Shown here piece after piece: positions 41,492 through 48,741 of a DNA stretch of 64,000 nt. The translations under genes and the position numbers were made by a program. The notes below the pieces were generated by a model. It was not told where the DNA came from. It saw nothing but the letters and a program-made list of their open reading frames with translations, and searched no databases. This DNA is from Oscillospiraceae bacterium (lineage in GTDB: Bacteria > Bacillota_A > Clostridia > Oscillospirales > Oscillospiraceae): contig CADADE010000027.1 in the NCBI GenBank assembly GCA_902786615.1, positions 62,001 to 126,000 on the forward strand. Direction: 5' to 3'. Positions within the stretch are counted from its first letter, which is position 1. The number at the start of each line of letters is the position of its first letter.

Positions 41492-41521
41492 AGCACGGCT
41501 CCCCGGGCGGGGAACCGTGCT
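41492..41521. terminator. Terminator between toxin 1 and glnA
   Basis: AGCACGGCTCCCC pairs with GGGGAACCGTGCT (12 of 13 bp, loop GGGC). It separates two convergent genes and is flanked by short T/A runs. Confidence 0.75.
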
Positions 41522-41525
41522 CGTT

Positions 41526-43564
41526 TCATTTCACGCTGAAAAGGATTTCGCCGTAGGAGGGGTAGGGCCAGTACTTTGCGCCGCAGCGCATCTCCATTTC
41601 GTCCACCACGGCGCGCAGGCTCTGCATGGCAGGGAAAACCCGGTCACGGTAGTAGCGGGCGACGGCGAGGCTCTCATGCCGGTTTTTGAGCCCCTCCATC
41701 GCGGTCTCGAGCGCGCGGCCGTGGATGGCGGCGGAGGCGGAGAGGCTGCTCAGCTCGCTGACGATGCGGGTCTCGTAGCTCACATCCATCGCGGGGGAGA
41801 GGGCCTTCTTCTCGTTGGCGGACTTTGCCAGCGCCGCCGTGCAGGCGGAGACCGCGGGCAGGATATCCTTCCAGAGCATGTCCATCATGGTCAGTGCCTC
41901 GATGTGCAGCACCTTGGAATAGCCGTCCAGCTTCATCTCGCAGCGGGCGCGAAGCTCGGCTTCGCTGTAGATGCGGTGGCGCAGGAAGAGCGCCACGTTC
42001 TTCTCGTCCAGATAGTGGGGCGTGCAGTCCGGGGTGGAGGGATAATTGCTGAGGCCGCGCCGCTCCGCCTCGCGCGTCCACTCCTCGCCGTAGCCGTTGC
42101 CGTTGAAGATAATGCGGCGGTGGGTGCGGATGACCGTGCGGATGAGATCGTGCAGGACCGCGTCAAAGTCCTCGGCCTTTTCAAGCTTGTCGGCGTACTG
42201 GCGCAGGGACTCGGCCACGGCGGTGTTGAGCACCACGTTCGGCCCGGAGATGGACTGGGACGCGCCCAGCATGCGGAACTCGAACTTGTTGCCGGTGAAG
42301 GCGAAGGGGCTGGTGCGGTTGCGGTCGGTGGTGTCCTTGGGGAACTTGGGCAGCACATGCACGCCCACCTTGAAAAGCTCTTTCTCGCGGGAGCCGTAGG
42401 GCGCGCCCTTTTCGATGGCGTCCAGGATCGCGTTCAGCTCGTCCCCGAGGAAGATGGAAACGATGGCCGGGGGCGCTTCCGCCGCGCCGAGGCGGTGGTC
42501 GTTGCCGGCGGAGGCGACGCAGATGCGCATGAGATCCTGGTAATCGTCCACGGCCTGGATCACCGCGCACAGAAACAGCAGGAACTGCGCGTTCTCGGCG
42601 GGGGTCTCGCCCGGCTCAAAGACGTTGACGCCGGTGTCGGTGGTGATGGACCAGTTGTTGTGCTTGCCAGAGCCATTCACGCCCGCGAAGGGCTTTTCAT
42701 GCAGCAGACACACCATGCCGTGCTTGCGCGCGATGCGCTGCATCAGCTCCATGGTGAGCTGGTTATGGTCGGCGGCGATGTTGGTGGTGGTGAAGATGGG
42801 GGCCAGCTCGTGCTGGGCGGGGGCGGCCTCGTTGTGCTCGGTCTTGGCCATGACGCCGAGCTTCCGAAGTAATGGTCGTCCAGCTCCTGGCCCTTGGGCG
42901 GGCGCGCGCCGAAGAGGGTGCGGCCCGTGTAAATAAGGTCCTTGCGCCGCTCGTAGACGCTCTGGTCGATGAGGAAATACTCCTGCTCGGGGCCGACGGT
43001 GGTCTTGACGTAATGCACGTCCTCATTGCCGAAGAGTTTCAGCACGCGAAGCCCCTCGCGCTGGATGGCCTCCATGGAGCGCAGCAGGGGCGTTTTCTTA
43101 TCCAGCGCCTCGCCGCCGTAGGAGCAGAAGGCCGTCGGGATGCAGAGCACGCCGTCCTTGATGAAGGCGTAGGAGGTCGGGTCCCAGGTGGTGTAGCCCC
43201 GGGCTTCGAAGGTGGCGCGCAGGCCGCCGGAGGGGAAGGAGCTGGCGTCCGGCTCGCCCTGAATGAGCTCCTTGCCGGAAAATTCCATGATGACCTTGCC
43301 GCCGCCTACGGGGGCGATGAAGCTGTCGTGCTTCTCGGCGGTGATGCCGGTCATGGGCTGGAACCAGTGGGTGAAGTGGGTCGCGCCCTTTTCGATGGCC
43401 CAGTCCTTCATGGCGTTGGCCACCACGGCGGCAGCGGCACTGTCGAGGCGCTTGCCCTCGTTCATGGAGCGCTGAACCTGTCGGAACACGTCCTTGGGCA
43501 GTCGCTCCCGCATAACGGAGTCGTTAAAGACCATGCTGCCGAAAATTTCCGTGACTGTGTTCAT
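41526..43564 (-). pseudogene. glnN: Type III glutamine synthetase, frameshifted by an internal deletion
   Basis: Glutamine synthetase type III joins ammonia to glutamate. From the ATG at 43564 the first frame encodes the family N-terminus (MERLPK-like [57 protein letters not shown]) and runs to ELDDHYFG. At about 42863 the frame changes, and homology resumes with [20 protein letters not shown], followed by GSGKHNNWS and the normal C-terminus. About 18 codons between HYFG and KLGV are missing; a 55-nt deletion is inferred. Promoter and leader are intact. It may be a strain mutation or a sequence error. The second frame could start at ATG 42851 but would lack the N-terminal half. Confidence 0.88.
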
Positions 43565-43594
43565 AAAAATTCTGCACCCCTTGCATATAAATTG

Positions 43595-43627
43595 GAAAAC
43601 CGGCAGAAGCGTCGCGCTTCTGCCGGT
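43595..43627 (-). terminator. Terminator-like hairpin in the glnN leader (candidate attenuator)
   Basis: A perfect 13-bp stem (ACCGGCAGAAGCG with CGCTTCTGCCGGT, 3-nt loop) followed on the minus strand by TTTTCC lies about 10-35 nt after the predicted transcription start and about 30 nt before the glutamine synthetase start codon. It would stop most transcripts unless opened, as in antitermination control. Confidence 0.65.
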
Positions 43628-43639
43628 CGCCGATGGTAA

Positions 43640-43668
43640 ATTATAAGATGGGATCGCGGATTTGTCAA
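43640..43668 (-). promoter_or_regulatory. Consensus sigma-A promoter of glnN
   Basis: On the minus strand TTGACA, 17-nt spacer, TATAAT: both hexamers match the consensus exactly. Confidence 0.92.
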
Positions 43669-43709
43669 TGCATTTTGTGGGCGTGGGTCAGCGCCTGCTG
43701 TGCTTGTAT

Positions 43710-43844
43710 TTACCAGCCGCCGGTCGCGCCGCCGCTGCGGTCTTCATCTTTCCGGTCTTCAATTGTCGTTCCCTCACCGGGAGAAACGATGGAAATGCGG
43801 CCGCCTGCAACAAATTTGAGTTCTTTTTCATTGAGTATTTTCAT
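43710..43844 (-). CDS. Double-glycine leader peptide precursor (bacteriocin- or pheromone-like)
   Basis: A 44-codon gene. AAAGGAG lies 9 nt before the ATG at 43844. The first 15 residues, MKILNEKELKFVAGG, match the double-glycine leader consensus: Leu at -12, Glu at -8, Leu at -7, Val at -4, Gly-Gly at -2/-1. These leaders are cut and exported by C39-peptidase ABC transporters (PCAT). The predicted 29-residue core starts RISIVSPGEG, has an acidic centre (EDRKDED), and ends SGGATGGW; it has no Cys and a net negative charge. No C39 transporter, immunity gene or modification enzyme is nearby. It lies between glnN and the toxin-antitoxin module 2 insertion. Real coding is supported by RBS plus motif; function (antimicrobial, signal or other) is open. 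Confidence 0.72.
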   Translation of the reverse strand: MKILNEKELKFVAGGRISIVSPGEGTTIEDRKDEDRSGGATGGW

Positions 43845-43890
43845 TTTCGTAATCTCCTTTATTTACATCATTCAGTGTTTCTTTTTTGTT

Positions 43891-43907
43891 CTGTCCCTCA
43901 AGGACAG
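43891..43907. promoter_or_regulatory. Small inverted repeat upstream of the peptide gene
   Basis: CTGTCC/GGACAG with a 5-nt loop, 47 nt upstream of the peptide start codon. It could be an operator or part of the leader. No convincing sigma-A promoter is seen for the peptide gene. Confidence 0.35.
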
Positions 43908-44028
43908 CCTGAGCATAACACAGCGACTGTCACAGAAGGCGCACACGCCGCCATGATAAAAGGTCTAACCTACAAATCTGAGCCGCGCGGGTGCTGCGCG
44001 GCTCCGATTGGGTTCATTGTTCGATTGT

Positions 44029-44084
44029 GCGCCGCGCGGCTTACAGGCTCTCGCGGTCTGCAAAGCCGCGGTTTTTTGAAATAG
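44029..44084 (-). repeat. Left direct repeat: duplicated 3' end of the AAA gene
   Basis: On the minus strand this encodes KNRGFADRESL-stop, matching the C-terminus KNRAFADRQSL-stop of the AAA/CYTH-like gene, whose own end is at 44861-44915. About 80% of bases agree over 55 positions, including GCGCCGCG beyond the stop codon. No upstream part of that gene is present here. The two copies bracket toxin-antitoxin module 2. Confidence 0.8.
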
Positions 44085-44085
44085 A

Positions 44086-44114
44086 TTGCTTTTAGCAAGC
44101 AAATGTGCTATACT
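44086..44114 (+). promoter_or_regulatory. Promoter and operator of toxin-antitoxin module 2
   Basis: TTGCTT, 17-nt spacer, TATACT. The -35 is part of an inverted repeat TTGCTT-TTAGC-AAGCAA, a likely operator for antitoxin autoregulation. It begins immediately after the left direct repeat. Confidence 0.8.
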
Positions 44115-44146
44115 ATAGTCAGGAATCTGAAATCGAGGTGTGTCTT

Positions 44147-44464
44147 ATGGCAAGAGCAGCAACAAGGACGGCAAATGTTTTCACGCGCGTCGATCCCGAA
44201 ACGAAAGAACAGGCGGAAGCGATCCTGAATCAGTTGGGCATTCCTATGTCCCATGCGATCGGCATGTTCTTAAAGCAGATCGTAATGCAGCGCGGGATTC
44301 CCTTTGAGATGAAGCTTCCCGCCACAGTCCCCGCAGCGCTCGGCAGCATGACCAAAGAGCAGTTCGATATGGAGCTGCAAAAGGGCATGGACGATATTGC
44401 CGCCGGTCGCGTTATTGCCGCGGATGCGGTTGAAGCCGAGATGAAGCGCATTTACGGCGTATGA
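44147..44464 (+). CDS. RelB/DinJ-family antitoxin (module 2)
   Basis: A 105-residue RelB/DinJ antitoxin: ANVFTRVDPETKEQAEAILN and the second RHH helix region GIPMSHAIGMFLKQIVMQRG. The C-terminal tail (FDMELQKGMDDIAAGRV) is the probable toxin-binding part. The ATG at 44147 has GAGGTG at fitting distance. Its stop overlaps the toxin start. It differs clearly from the module 1 antitoxin, so the two modules were acquired separately or diverged long ago. Confidence 0.9.
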   Translation: MARAATRTANVFTRVDPETKEQAEAILNQLGIPMSHAIGMFLKQIVMQRGIPFEMKLPATVPAALGSMTKEQFDMELQKGMDDIAAGRVIAADAVEAEMKRIYGV

Positions 44465-44790
44465 GCATGAAAATCGTCTACACTCACACAGCCCGGCAAG
44501 ACCTGCGGGAGATTTATGAATATATCTCCTTCACGCTCCTTGTCCCGGAAACGGCGCGTTCCCTCACGGGCAAAATCACGGCGGATATACGCTCCCTGGA
44601 AACGTTTCCTGAGCGCAATCCTTTGTACAAGGATGAACCGTGGCGCAGTCAGGGTGTACGCTTTTTACCGGTCAAGAACTATCTTGTCTTTTATACAGTG
44701 AACAACGAAACGGAAACCGTTTCCATTGCACGCATCCTGTACGGCGGACGCGACATCAGCAAGCAGCTTGAAGCGGACATTGAATTGTAA
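44461..44790 (+). CDS. ParE/RelE-superfamily toxin (module 2)
   Basis: A 109-residue toxin of the RelE/ParE (plasmid stabilisation) superfamily: KIVYTHTARQDLREIYEYIS at the start, the FPERNPLYKDEPWRSQGVRF segment, LPVKNYLVFYTVNNE and VSIARILYGGRDI. These match ParE/YoeB-like folds; whether it poisons gyrase or cleaves mRNA cannot be decided. The M-S-M-K start gives ATG at 44461 or 44467. A 13-bp terminator follows at once. Confidence 0.88.
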   Translation: MSMKIVYTHTARQDLREIYEYISFTLLVPETARSLTGKITADIRSLETFPERNPLYKDEPWRSQGVRFLPVKNYLVFYTVNNETETVSIARILYGGRDISKQLEADIEL

Positions 44791-44825
44791 CAGCAGCTCC
44801 CTGTCGATTTGGCAGGGAGCTGCTG
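44791..44825 (+). terminator. Terminator of toxin-antitoxin module 2
   Basis: CAGCAGCTCCCTG pairs perfectly with CAGGGAGCTGCTG (13 bp, 9-nt loop), then TATTAAG. Confidence 0.8.
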
Positions 44826-44860
44826 TATTAAGAATTATCGTCCCGCGTCAATGCAAGCCA

Positions 44861-44915
44861 GCGCCGCGGCGCTTACAGGCTCTGACGATCCGCAAAGGCG
44901 CGGTTTTTGTAATAG
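44861..44915 (-). repeat. Right direct repeat: 3' end of the intact AAA gene
   Basis: Counterpart of 44029-44084. It contains the last 13 codons, the stop and 12 nt after the stop of the AAA/CYTH-like gene. Confidence 0.8.
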
Positions 44916-45973
44916 GGGTCGCCGGTCACCTCGCGGATGACCTCGATCTCCGGCGGCAGCGCCACGGGGTCGGCGCCGTAGGCGAAGAGGATGGCCTTGT
45001 CCTCGGCGAAGGGGTAGATGTCAAGCTCCATGCGGTGGCCGCCGTACTCGAAGCGGTACTTGAGCTTGCGCACGCTCCGAAGGCTGAGGTCTGCCTCCAT
45101 GAGATAGGTGACGTAGTCCTTCTCGGAGATGGGCCGCTCCGTCACCCAGCGGGTGCCGTCCTCCCCCACGCGCTTGGTCGTGTAGAAGAAGAGCTGGTCG
45201 CCGAGACTCGACTGCTGGCGGATGCGCCGCTCGACCTCCGGGTCGGAGGAGAGCAGATAGGTCTGCATCATCTCGATGGGCAGGACGCTGTACTTGCGGC
45301 TCAGCTCCGCGCAGTCCGGCATGCGGACAAGATACTTCTTCTTGCCGGGCTCCGGCGCGCTCTGTCCCAGGATGCGGTAAATCTGCGCGACGGCGCGGTT
45401 GATTTTATCCTCAAAATCCACAGAGTTGTCGATCACATAATGATTCGGATGCGGCGACCAGGCGCGCAGCGTCCTGTCGTCGGCAATGCGGGCCTCCTCG
45501 ATGCCCTCATAGCGGGCGGCGTTGCCGTAGTTATAGGCGTATTCCGCCCCCTTGGCGCAGGTCACGAGATGCAGCACCGCGTCATAATGGCCGAGGATCT
45601 CCGCCTCCGTGCAGCCGAAGTGCGCGAGGGTCAGGGCAAACTGCTCGTCCGAGACATAGGCCTTGTCGTCCAGCACGGCGCGGTCATAGAGGATGAGCAC
45701 CTTTTCCTCCGGCACCGTCTGCGCCGCCTTGATAGCGAGGCGCTCCTTGTGAAGCTGGTCGCCCACCACGAAATACTGGAAATTCTCCATGGACATGCAG
45801 TTCGGGAAGGGCCCGACGCCGAAGCCGGAAATCAGCTCCGTCGCGGTTTCGGGGATGGTGATGACCTTCCAGCCATCCTCGCTCTTAAACTCCTTGAGGA
45901 CGCGGCTGATGAGCGTCGTCTTGCCCGCTGCGGGGCCGCCGGTCAGGACGATTTTGGTGATCTGCTTGGCCAT
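44873..45973 (-). CDS. AAA (P-loop NTPase) protein with CYTH-like C-terminal domain
   Basis: A 366-residue protein. The N-terminal nucleotide kinase-like AAA domain has the P-loop KIVLTGGPAAGKTTLISRVL (residues 6-25), VITIPETATELI and LILYDRAVLDDKAYVS (Walker B-like). The C-terminal half (from about 195) contains KKYLVRMPDCAEL, ERRIRQQSSLGDQLFFYTTKR and FEYGGHRMELDIYPF, resembling the beta-barrel of CYTH/triphosphate tunnel enzymes, which use charged residues on antiparallel strands. It may act on nucleotides or polyphosphate, but no reaction is established. The ATG at 45973 has AAGGAGGG. Its 3' end is duplicated on the far side of toxin-antitoxin module 2. Confidence 0.82.
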   Translation of the reverse strand: MAKQITKIVLTGGPAAGKTTLISRVLKEFKSEDGWKVITIPETATELISGFGVGPFPNCMSMENFQYFVVGDQLHKERLAIKAAQTVPEEKVLILYDRAVLDDKAYVSDEQFALTLAHFGCTEAEILGHYDAVLHLVTCAKGAEYAYNYGNAARYEGIEEARIADDRTLRAWSPHPNHYVIDNSVDFEDKINRAVAQIYRILGQSAPEPGKKKYLVRMPDCAELSRKYSVLPIEMMQTYLLSSDPEVERRIRQQSSLGDQLFFYTTKRVGEDGTRWVTERPISEKDYVTYLMEADLSLRSVRKLKYRFEYGGHRMELDIYPFAEDKAILFAYGADPVALPPEIEVIREVTGDPYYKNRAFADRQSL

Positions 45974-46034
45974 GGGACTTGCCCTCCTTGCACATTTCGC
46001 TGGTCTTGGTTTTCGTCGTTTTTTTCTATGTGAT

Positions 46035-46063
46035 ATTGTAACATCTTCCCTTTCTTTTTTCAA
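46035..46063 (-). promoter_or_regulatory. Sigma-A promoter of the AAA gene
   Basis: On the minus strand TTGAAA, 17-nt spacer, TACAAT, 62 nt before the start codon. Confidence 0.7.
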
Positions 46064-46239
46064 TGCAAAAGCGCGGACTTTCGTCTCAGCCGCACAGAGC
46101 GCGCTTCCTTCTTTTTCAAGCGCGGCGCGGCGACATATTTCGCGGGTCTGTGAAGAAACTATAATGCATACAGTACCGTCAAAGTGGGGAATTTATGCCG
46201 AAAATCCAACAAAAAACACATGTCGGGACAGGTCATGTC
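46064..46239. other. Intergenic stretch with no clear gene
   Basis: Contains a TATAAT at about 46159 without a good -35, and an ACATG...CATGT imperfect palindrome. A 36-codon frame beginning at about 46195 has no homology that I recognise. Confidence 0.4.
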
Positions 46240-46268
46240 TTGACGAAACGGGAAAATAGATGTATTAT
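46240..46268 (+). promoter_or_regulatory. Promoter of the zinc-ribbon protein gene
   Basis: TTGACG, 17-nt spacer, TATTAT. Confidence 0.7.
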
Positions 46269-46330
46269 GTCAATTAGTATTTCAGGCTTTTTCAGCCTCT
46301 CGTAATTGAAACAGAACGGAGGAACCCGTT

Positions 46331-46984
46331 ATGCCCATGATCCCTGAAGTAAAATGTCGGCGCTGCGGCGAGACATTTTCTTCCTTGCGCAGCCGCTGCC
46401 CGAACTGCGGCACCCGCCGGGTAACCCAGAGCAGCCGCACGCCGAGTCCGACCCCCGGAACGGTACAGGGTACAGCCGCCTATGAGCGCGCGGAAACCAA
46501 TACCAAGTGGCAGATCATCTTCGGCCTGATCCTGGTCGCCGCCGTCGTCCTGGCCGTGATCGTGATGGTCACGACGAGCCTGGAGGGCGCGGACGTGAAG
46601 CAGCAGACCACCGTCATCACGCCGCCTGTTGTGACCCAGTATATTCCGCCCATTGAAGAGCCGCCCACGCCGCCTCCCACGCCCACGCCCACGGTTGAGG
46701 GTCTGCGCGTCATGTTCTTCACCACCGAGATCCAGAGCGACTTCACCATCTGGGTGGACGACCCCATCGACCTGACCGTCCAGGTCATGCCGCTGACGCT
46801 CCAGGGCCTGCAGGTAAGCTGGCGCTCCAGCAACCCCGAGATCCTGACCGTCGAGAGTACGGACGAGTATGCCGTGCATGTGGAATGCCACGACAACGGA
46901 AGCCTCCCCAGCTCCGCCAAGCTCACCCTCACCTGCGCAGGGTTTGAGAAGGAACTCACGGTCTATTGCCGCCCGGCCAAGTAA
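46331..46984 (+). CDS. Zinc-ribbon membrane protein with extracytoplasmic Ig-like domain
   Basis: A 217-residue protein. The N-terminus is a zinc ribbon (CRRCGETFSSLRSRCPNCGTR, two CxxC knuckles), followed by a flexible linker and one transmembrane helix (about residues 57-77, IIFGLILVAAVVLAVIVMV). Outside, a Pro/Thr-rich spacer (PPTPPPTPTPT) leads to an Ig-like domain resembling bacterial Big2 (VQVMPLTLQGLQVSWRSSNP, ILTVESTDE). Function unknown; such proteins are common in clostridia. RBS GGAGG is well placed. Single gene with its own promoter and terminator. Confidence 0.82.
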   Translation: MPMIPEVKCRRCGETFSSLRSRCPNCGTRRVTQSSRTPSPTPGTVQGTAAYERAETNTKWQIIFGLILVAAVVLAVIVMVTTSLEGADVKQQTTVITPPVVTQYIPPIEEPPTPPPTPTPTVEGLRVMFFTTEIQSDFTIWVDDPIDLTVQVMPLTLQGLQVSWRSSNPEILTVESTDEYAVHVECHDNGSLPSSAKLTLTCAGFEKELTVYCRPAK

Positions 46985-47000
46985 ATGCGCATTCAATCAA

Positions 47001-47029
47001 ACTGCCCCACCCTCCGGTGGGGCAGTTTT
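47001..47029 (+). terminator. Terminator after the zinc-ribbon gene
   Basis: ACTGCCCCACC pairs perfectly with GGTGGGGCAGT (loop CTCC), followed by TTT. Confidence 0.92.
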
Positions 47030-47036
47030 CTTTAGG

Positions 47037-47102
47037 CTTGCCTCCCCCAGCCGCTTGCGGCGTTTGGGGGAGGGGAACCGCTTCAGCGGTGGAAGGGGTT
47101 CG
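47037..47102. repeat. Short palindromic repeat, second type
   Basis: gcctcccccagccgcttgcg, then a cctcccc/ggggagg pairing and accgcttcagcggtggaagg. Its layout matches 21116-21160, with a CCGC...GCGG hairpin followed by tggagg/tggaagg. Confidence 0.5.
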
Positions 47103-47122
47103 CAGGTCGGATAGCCTCTTAT

Positions 47123-47178
47123 TTGTCAACCATTATTGAATTCTGTGGTTGACAATGCAGCCTCGCCTGTGTTAAGAT
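47123..47178 (+). promoter_or_regulatory. BirA operator overlapping the bioY-birA promoter
   Basis: TTGTCAACC (47123-47131), 15-nt spacer, GGTTGACAA (47147-47155) is a perfect inverted repeat with the half-sites and spacing of Firmicute BirA operators. The right half contains the promoter -35 TTGACA (47149-47154), followed after 18 nt by TAAGAT (47173-47178). Binding of biotin-loaded BirA would shut the promoter. Confidence 0.92.
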
Positions 47179-47211
47179 CGGCGCAGGACAAAAGAAAGAG
47201 GGCGTTTTCCC

Positions 47212-47769
47212 ATGAACAGCAAATTCACCACCCGCGACCTTGCCACCATCGCCATGGGCGTGGCGTTTATCGCCGTGTGTTCCTGGATCTCGATTCCGAC
47301 GGCGATCCCCTTTACCATGCAGACCTTCGCCGTGTGCCTGGTGACGGCGCTCTTCGGCCTGCGGCGCGGCATGTGGACGGTCCTGTGCTACATCCTGCTC
47401 GGCGCGGTGGGCGCGCCGGTCTTCTCCGGCTTCAAGGGCGGCGTCGGCGCCCTGCTCGGCACCACGGGCGGGTATATCATCGGCTTTCTCTTCACGGCGC
47501 TCATCGTCGGCCTTGCCACGGAGAAGCTCGGGCGCTCGCTCCCGGTGCTGATCGGCTCCATGGCCGTCGGCATCCTTGTGTGCTATGCCTTCGGCACGGC
47601 CTGGTTCATGTACGTCTATGCGCGCAAGACCGGCCCCATCGGGCTCGGCACAGCCCTCGGCTGGTGCGTGATCCCCTACCTGCTGCCGGACGCGGTCAAG
47701 ATCATCCTCGCAAGCGCGCTTGTGGGGCGGCTCTACCCGCTGGTGAACCGGGAGGTGCGCGCGGCATGA
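47212..47769 (+). CDS. bioY: Biotin transporter substrate-binding subunit BioY
   Basis: A 185-residue BioY, the S-component that binds biotin in ECF-type transport. Family landmarks are the first helix region DLATIAMGVAFIAVCSWISI, PIPFTMQTF-like AIPFTMQTFAVCLVTALFG, LLGAVGAPVFSGFKGGVGAL and GTTGGYIIGFL. About six helices. It would use a shared ECF energising module encoded elsewhere. The upstream BirA operator independently supports biotin specificity. It overlaps birA by 4 nt. Confidence 0.96.
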   Translation: MNSKFTTRDLATIAMGVAFIAVCSWISIPTAIPFTMQTFAVCLVTALFGLRRGMWTVLCYILLGAVGAPVFSGFKGGVGALLGTTGGYIIGFLFTALIVGLATEKLGRSLPVLIGSMAVGILVCYAFGTAWFMYVYARKTGPIGLGTALGWCVIPYLLPDAVKIILASALVGRLYPLVNREVRAA

Positions 47770-48734
47770 CCCGTGACGAGGTACTGGACTTTCTCTGGAA
47801 GAACGCGGACGACTACGTCTCAGGCGAGGAGCTTGCGCGGAGGCTCTCCCTCAGCCGCACGGCGGTGTGGAAGGCCATCGGCCAGCTCCGGGACGAGGGG
47901 TATGAGATCGAGTCCCAGCCCAAGCGCGGCTACCGTCTGCGCTCGGTGAGCGATGTGCTCAGCGCGGACGGCGTCCGCCGCCATCTGCGGCATGGGGAGC
48001 TGCAATTGCAGGTGTACAAGACCATCAGCTCCACCAACACGGTGCTCAAGGGTCTCGCCGCCGAGGGTGCGGGCGAGGGGCTTGCCCTGATCGCGGAGGA
48101 ACAGACCACAGGCCGCGGGCGCATGGGGCGCAGCTTCTACTCTCCCCCGGAAAGCGGTCTGTATCTCAGCCTTCTGCTGCGTCCGGAGATGCAGGCCGTG
48201 GACGCCGTGCGCCTGACCGCCTGCGCGGCGGTGGCCGTGGCGGAGGCGATCGAGGCGCTATCGGGGCGCGAGGCGCAGATCAAATGGGTCAACGATATCT
48301 TTGTCGGCGGGCGCAAGGTCTGCGGTATCCTCACCGAGGCCAGCGTCGACTGCGAGAGCGGCATGATGCACTATGTCATCATCGGCATCGGCGTCAACAC
48401 CCATGTCCCCGACGGGAACTTCCCGGAGGAGCTGCGCGGCATTGCCGGGGCGGCCTTCGGCTCAGAGCCCGTGCCGGAGCTGCGCTGCCGCCTCGCGGCG
48501 GAGATCCTGGACAGGCTGTCGGACTACGCGGCGGACCCCGCGGCCCCCGCGGTTTTCGAGGGCTACCGCAGGCGCTCGCTGGTACTGGGCAAGGAGATCA
48601 ACATTCTCTCCCCCGGACGCGACCCGCAGCCCGCCGTCGCGGTGGATCTGGGCGAGGATTATTCCCTGCTGGTCCGTCTGCCGGACGGCAGCACGCGCCG
48701 CCTCAATTCCGGCGAGGTGAGCGTGAAAGTATAA
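47766..48734 (+). CDS. birA: Bifunctional biotin ligase/repressor BirA
   Basis: A 322-residue class II BirA: an N-terminal winged-helix domain (residues 1-60, with YVSGEELARRLSLSRTAVWK as the recognition helix-turn-helix), a biotin ligase domain with ISSTNTVLK, EEQTTGRGRMGRSFYSP (the GRGRxGR biotinyl-adenylate loop) and IKWVNDIFVGGRKVCGIL, and a small C-terminal barrel. It attaches biotin to carboxylases and represses biotin genes. Start at ATG 47766 overlaps the bioY stop. The DNA-binding domain plus the operator in front of bioY point to autoregulation. Confidence 0.96.
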   Translation: MTRDEVLDFLWKNADDYVSGEELARRLSLSRTAVWKAIGQLRDEGYEIESQPKRGYRLRSVSDVLSADGVRRHLRHGELQLQVYKTISSTNTVLKGLAAEGAGEGLALIAEEQTTGRGRMGRSFYSPPESGLYLSLLLRPEMQAVDAVRLTACAAVAVAEAIEALSGREAQIKWVNDIFVGGRKVCGILTEASVDCESGMMHYVIIGIGVNTHVPDGNFPEELRGIAGAAFGSEPVPELRCRLAAEILDRLSDYAADPAAPAVFEGYRRRSLVLGKEINILSPGRDPQPAVAVDLGEDYSLLVRLPDGSTRRLNSGEVSVKV

Positions 48735-48741
48735 GGGCAGC

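Noticed and set aside
40928..44790. The two toxin-antitoxin modules as a recent duplication
   Set aside because: Antitoxins and toxins of the two modules are clearly different families or subfamilies (YafQ against ParE/RelE-like).
46195..46305. A 36-codon frame starting MPKIQQ upstream of the zinc-ribbon gene
   Set aside because: GGGGAA precedes it, but it crosses the likely promoter of the next gene and shows no motif.
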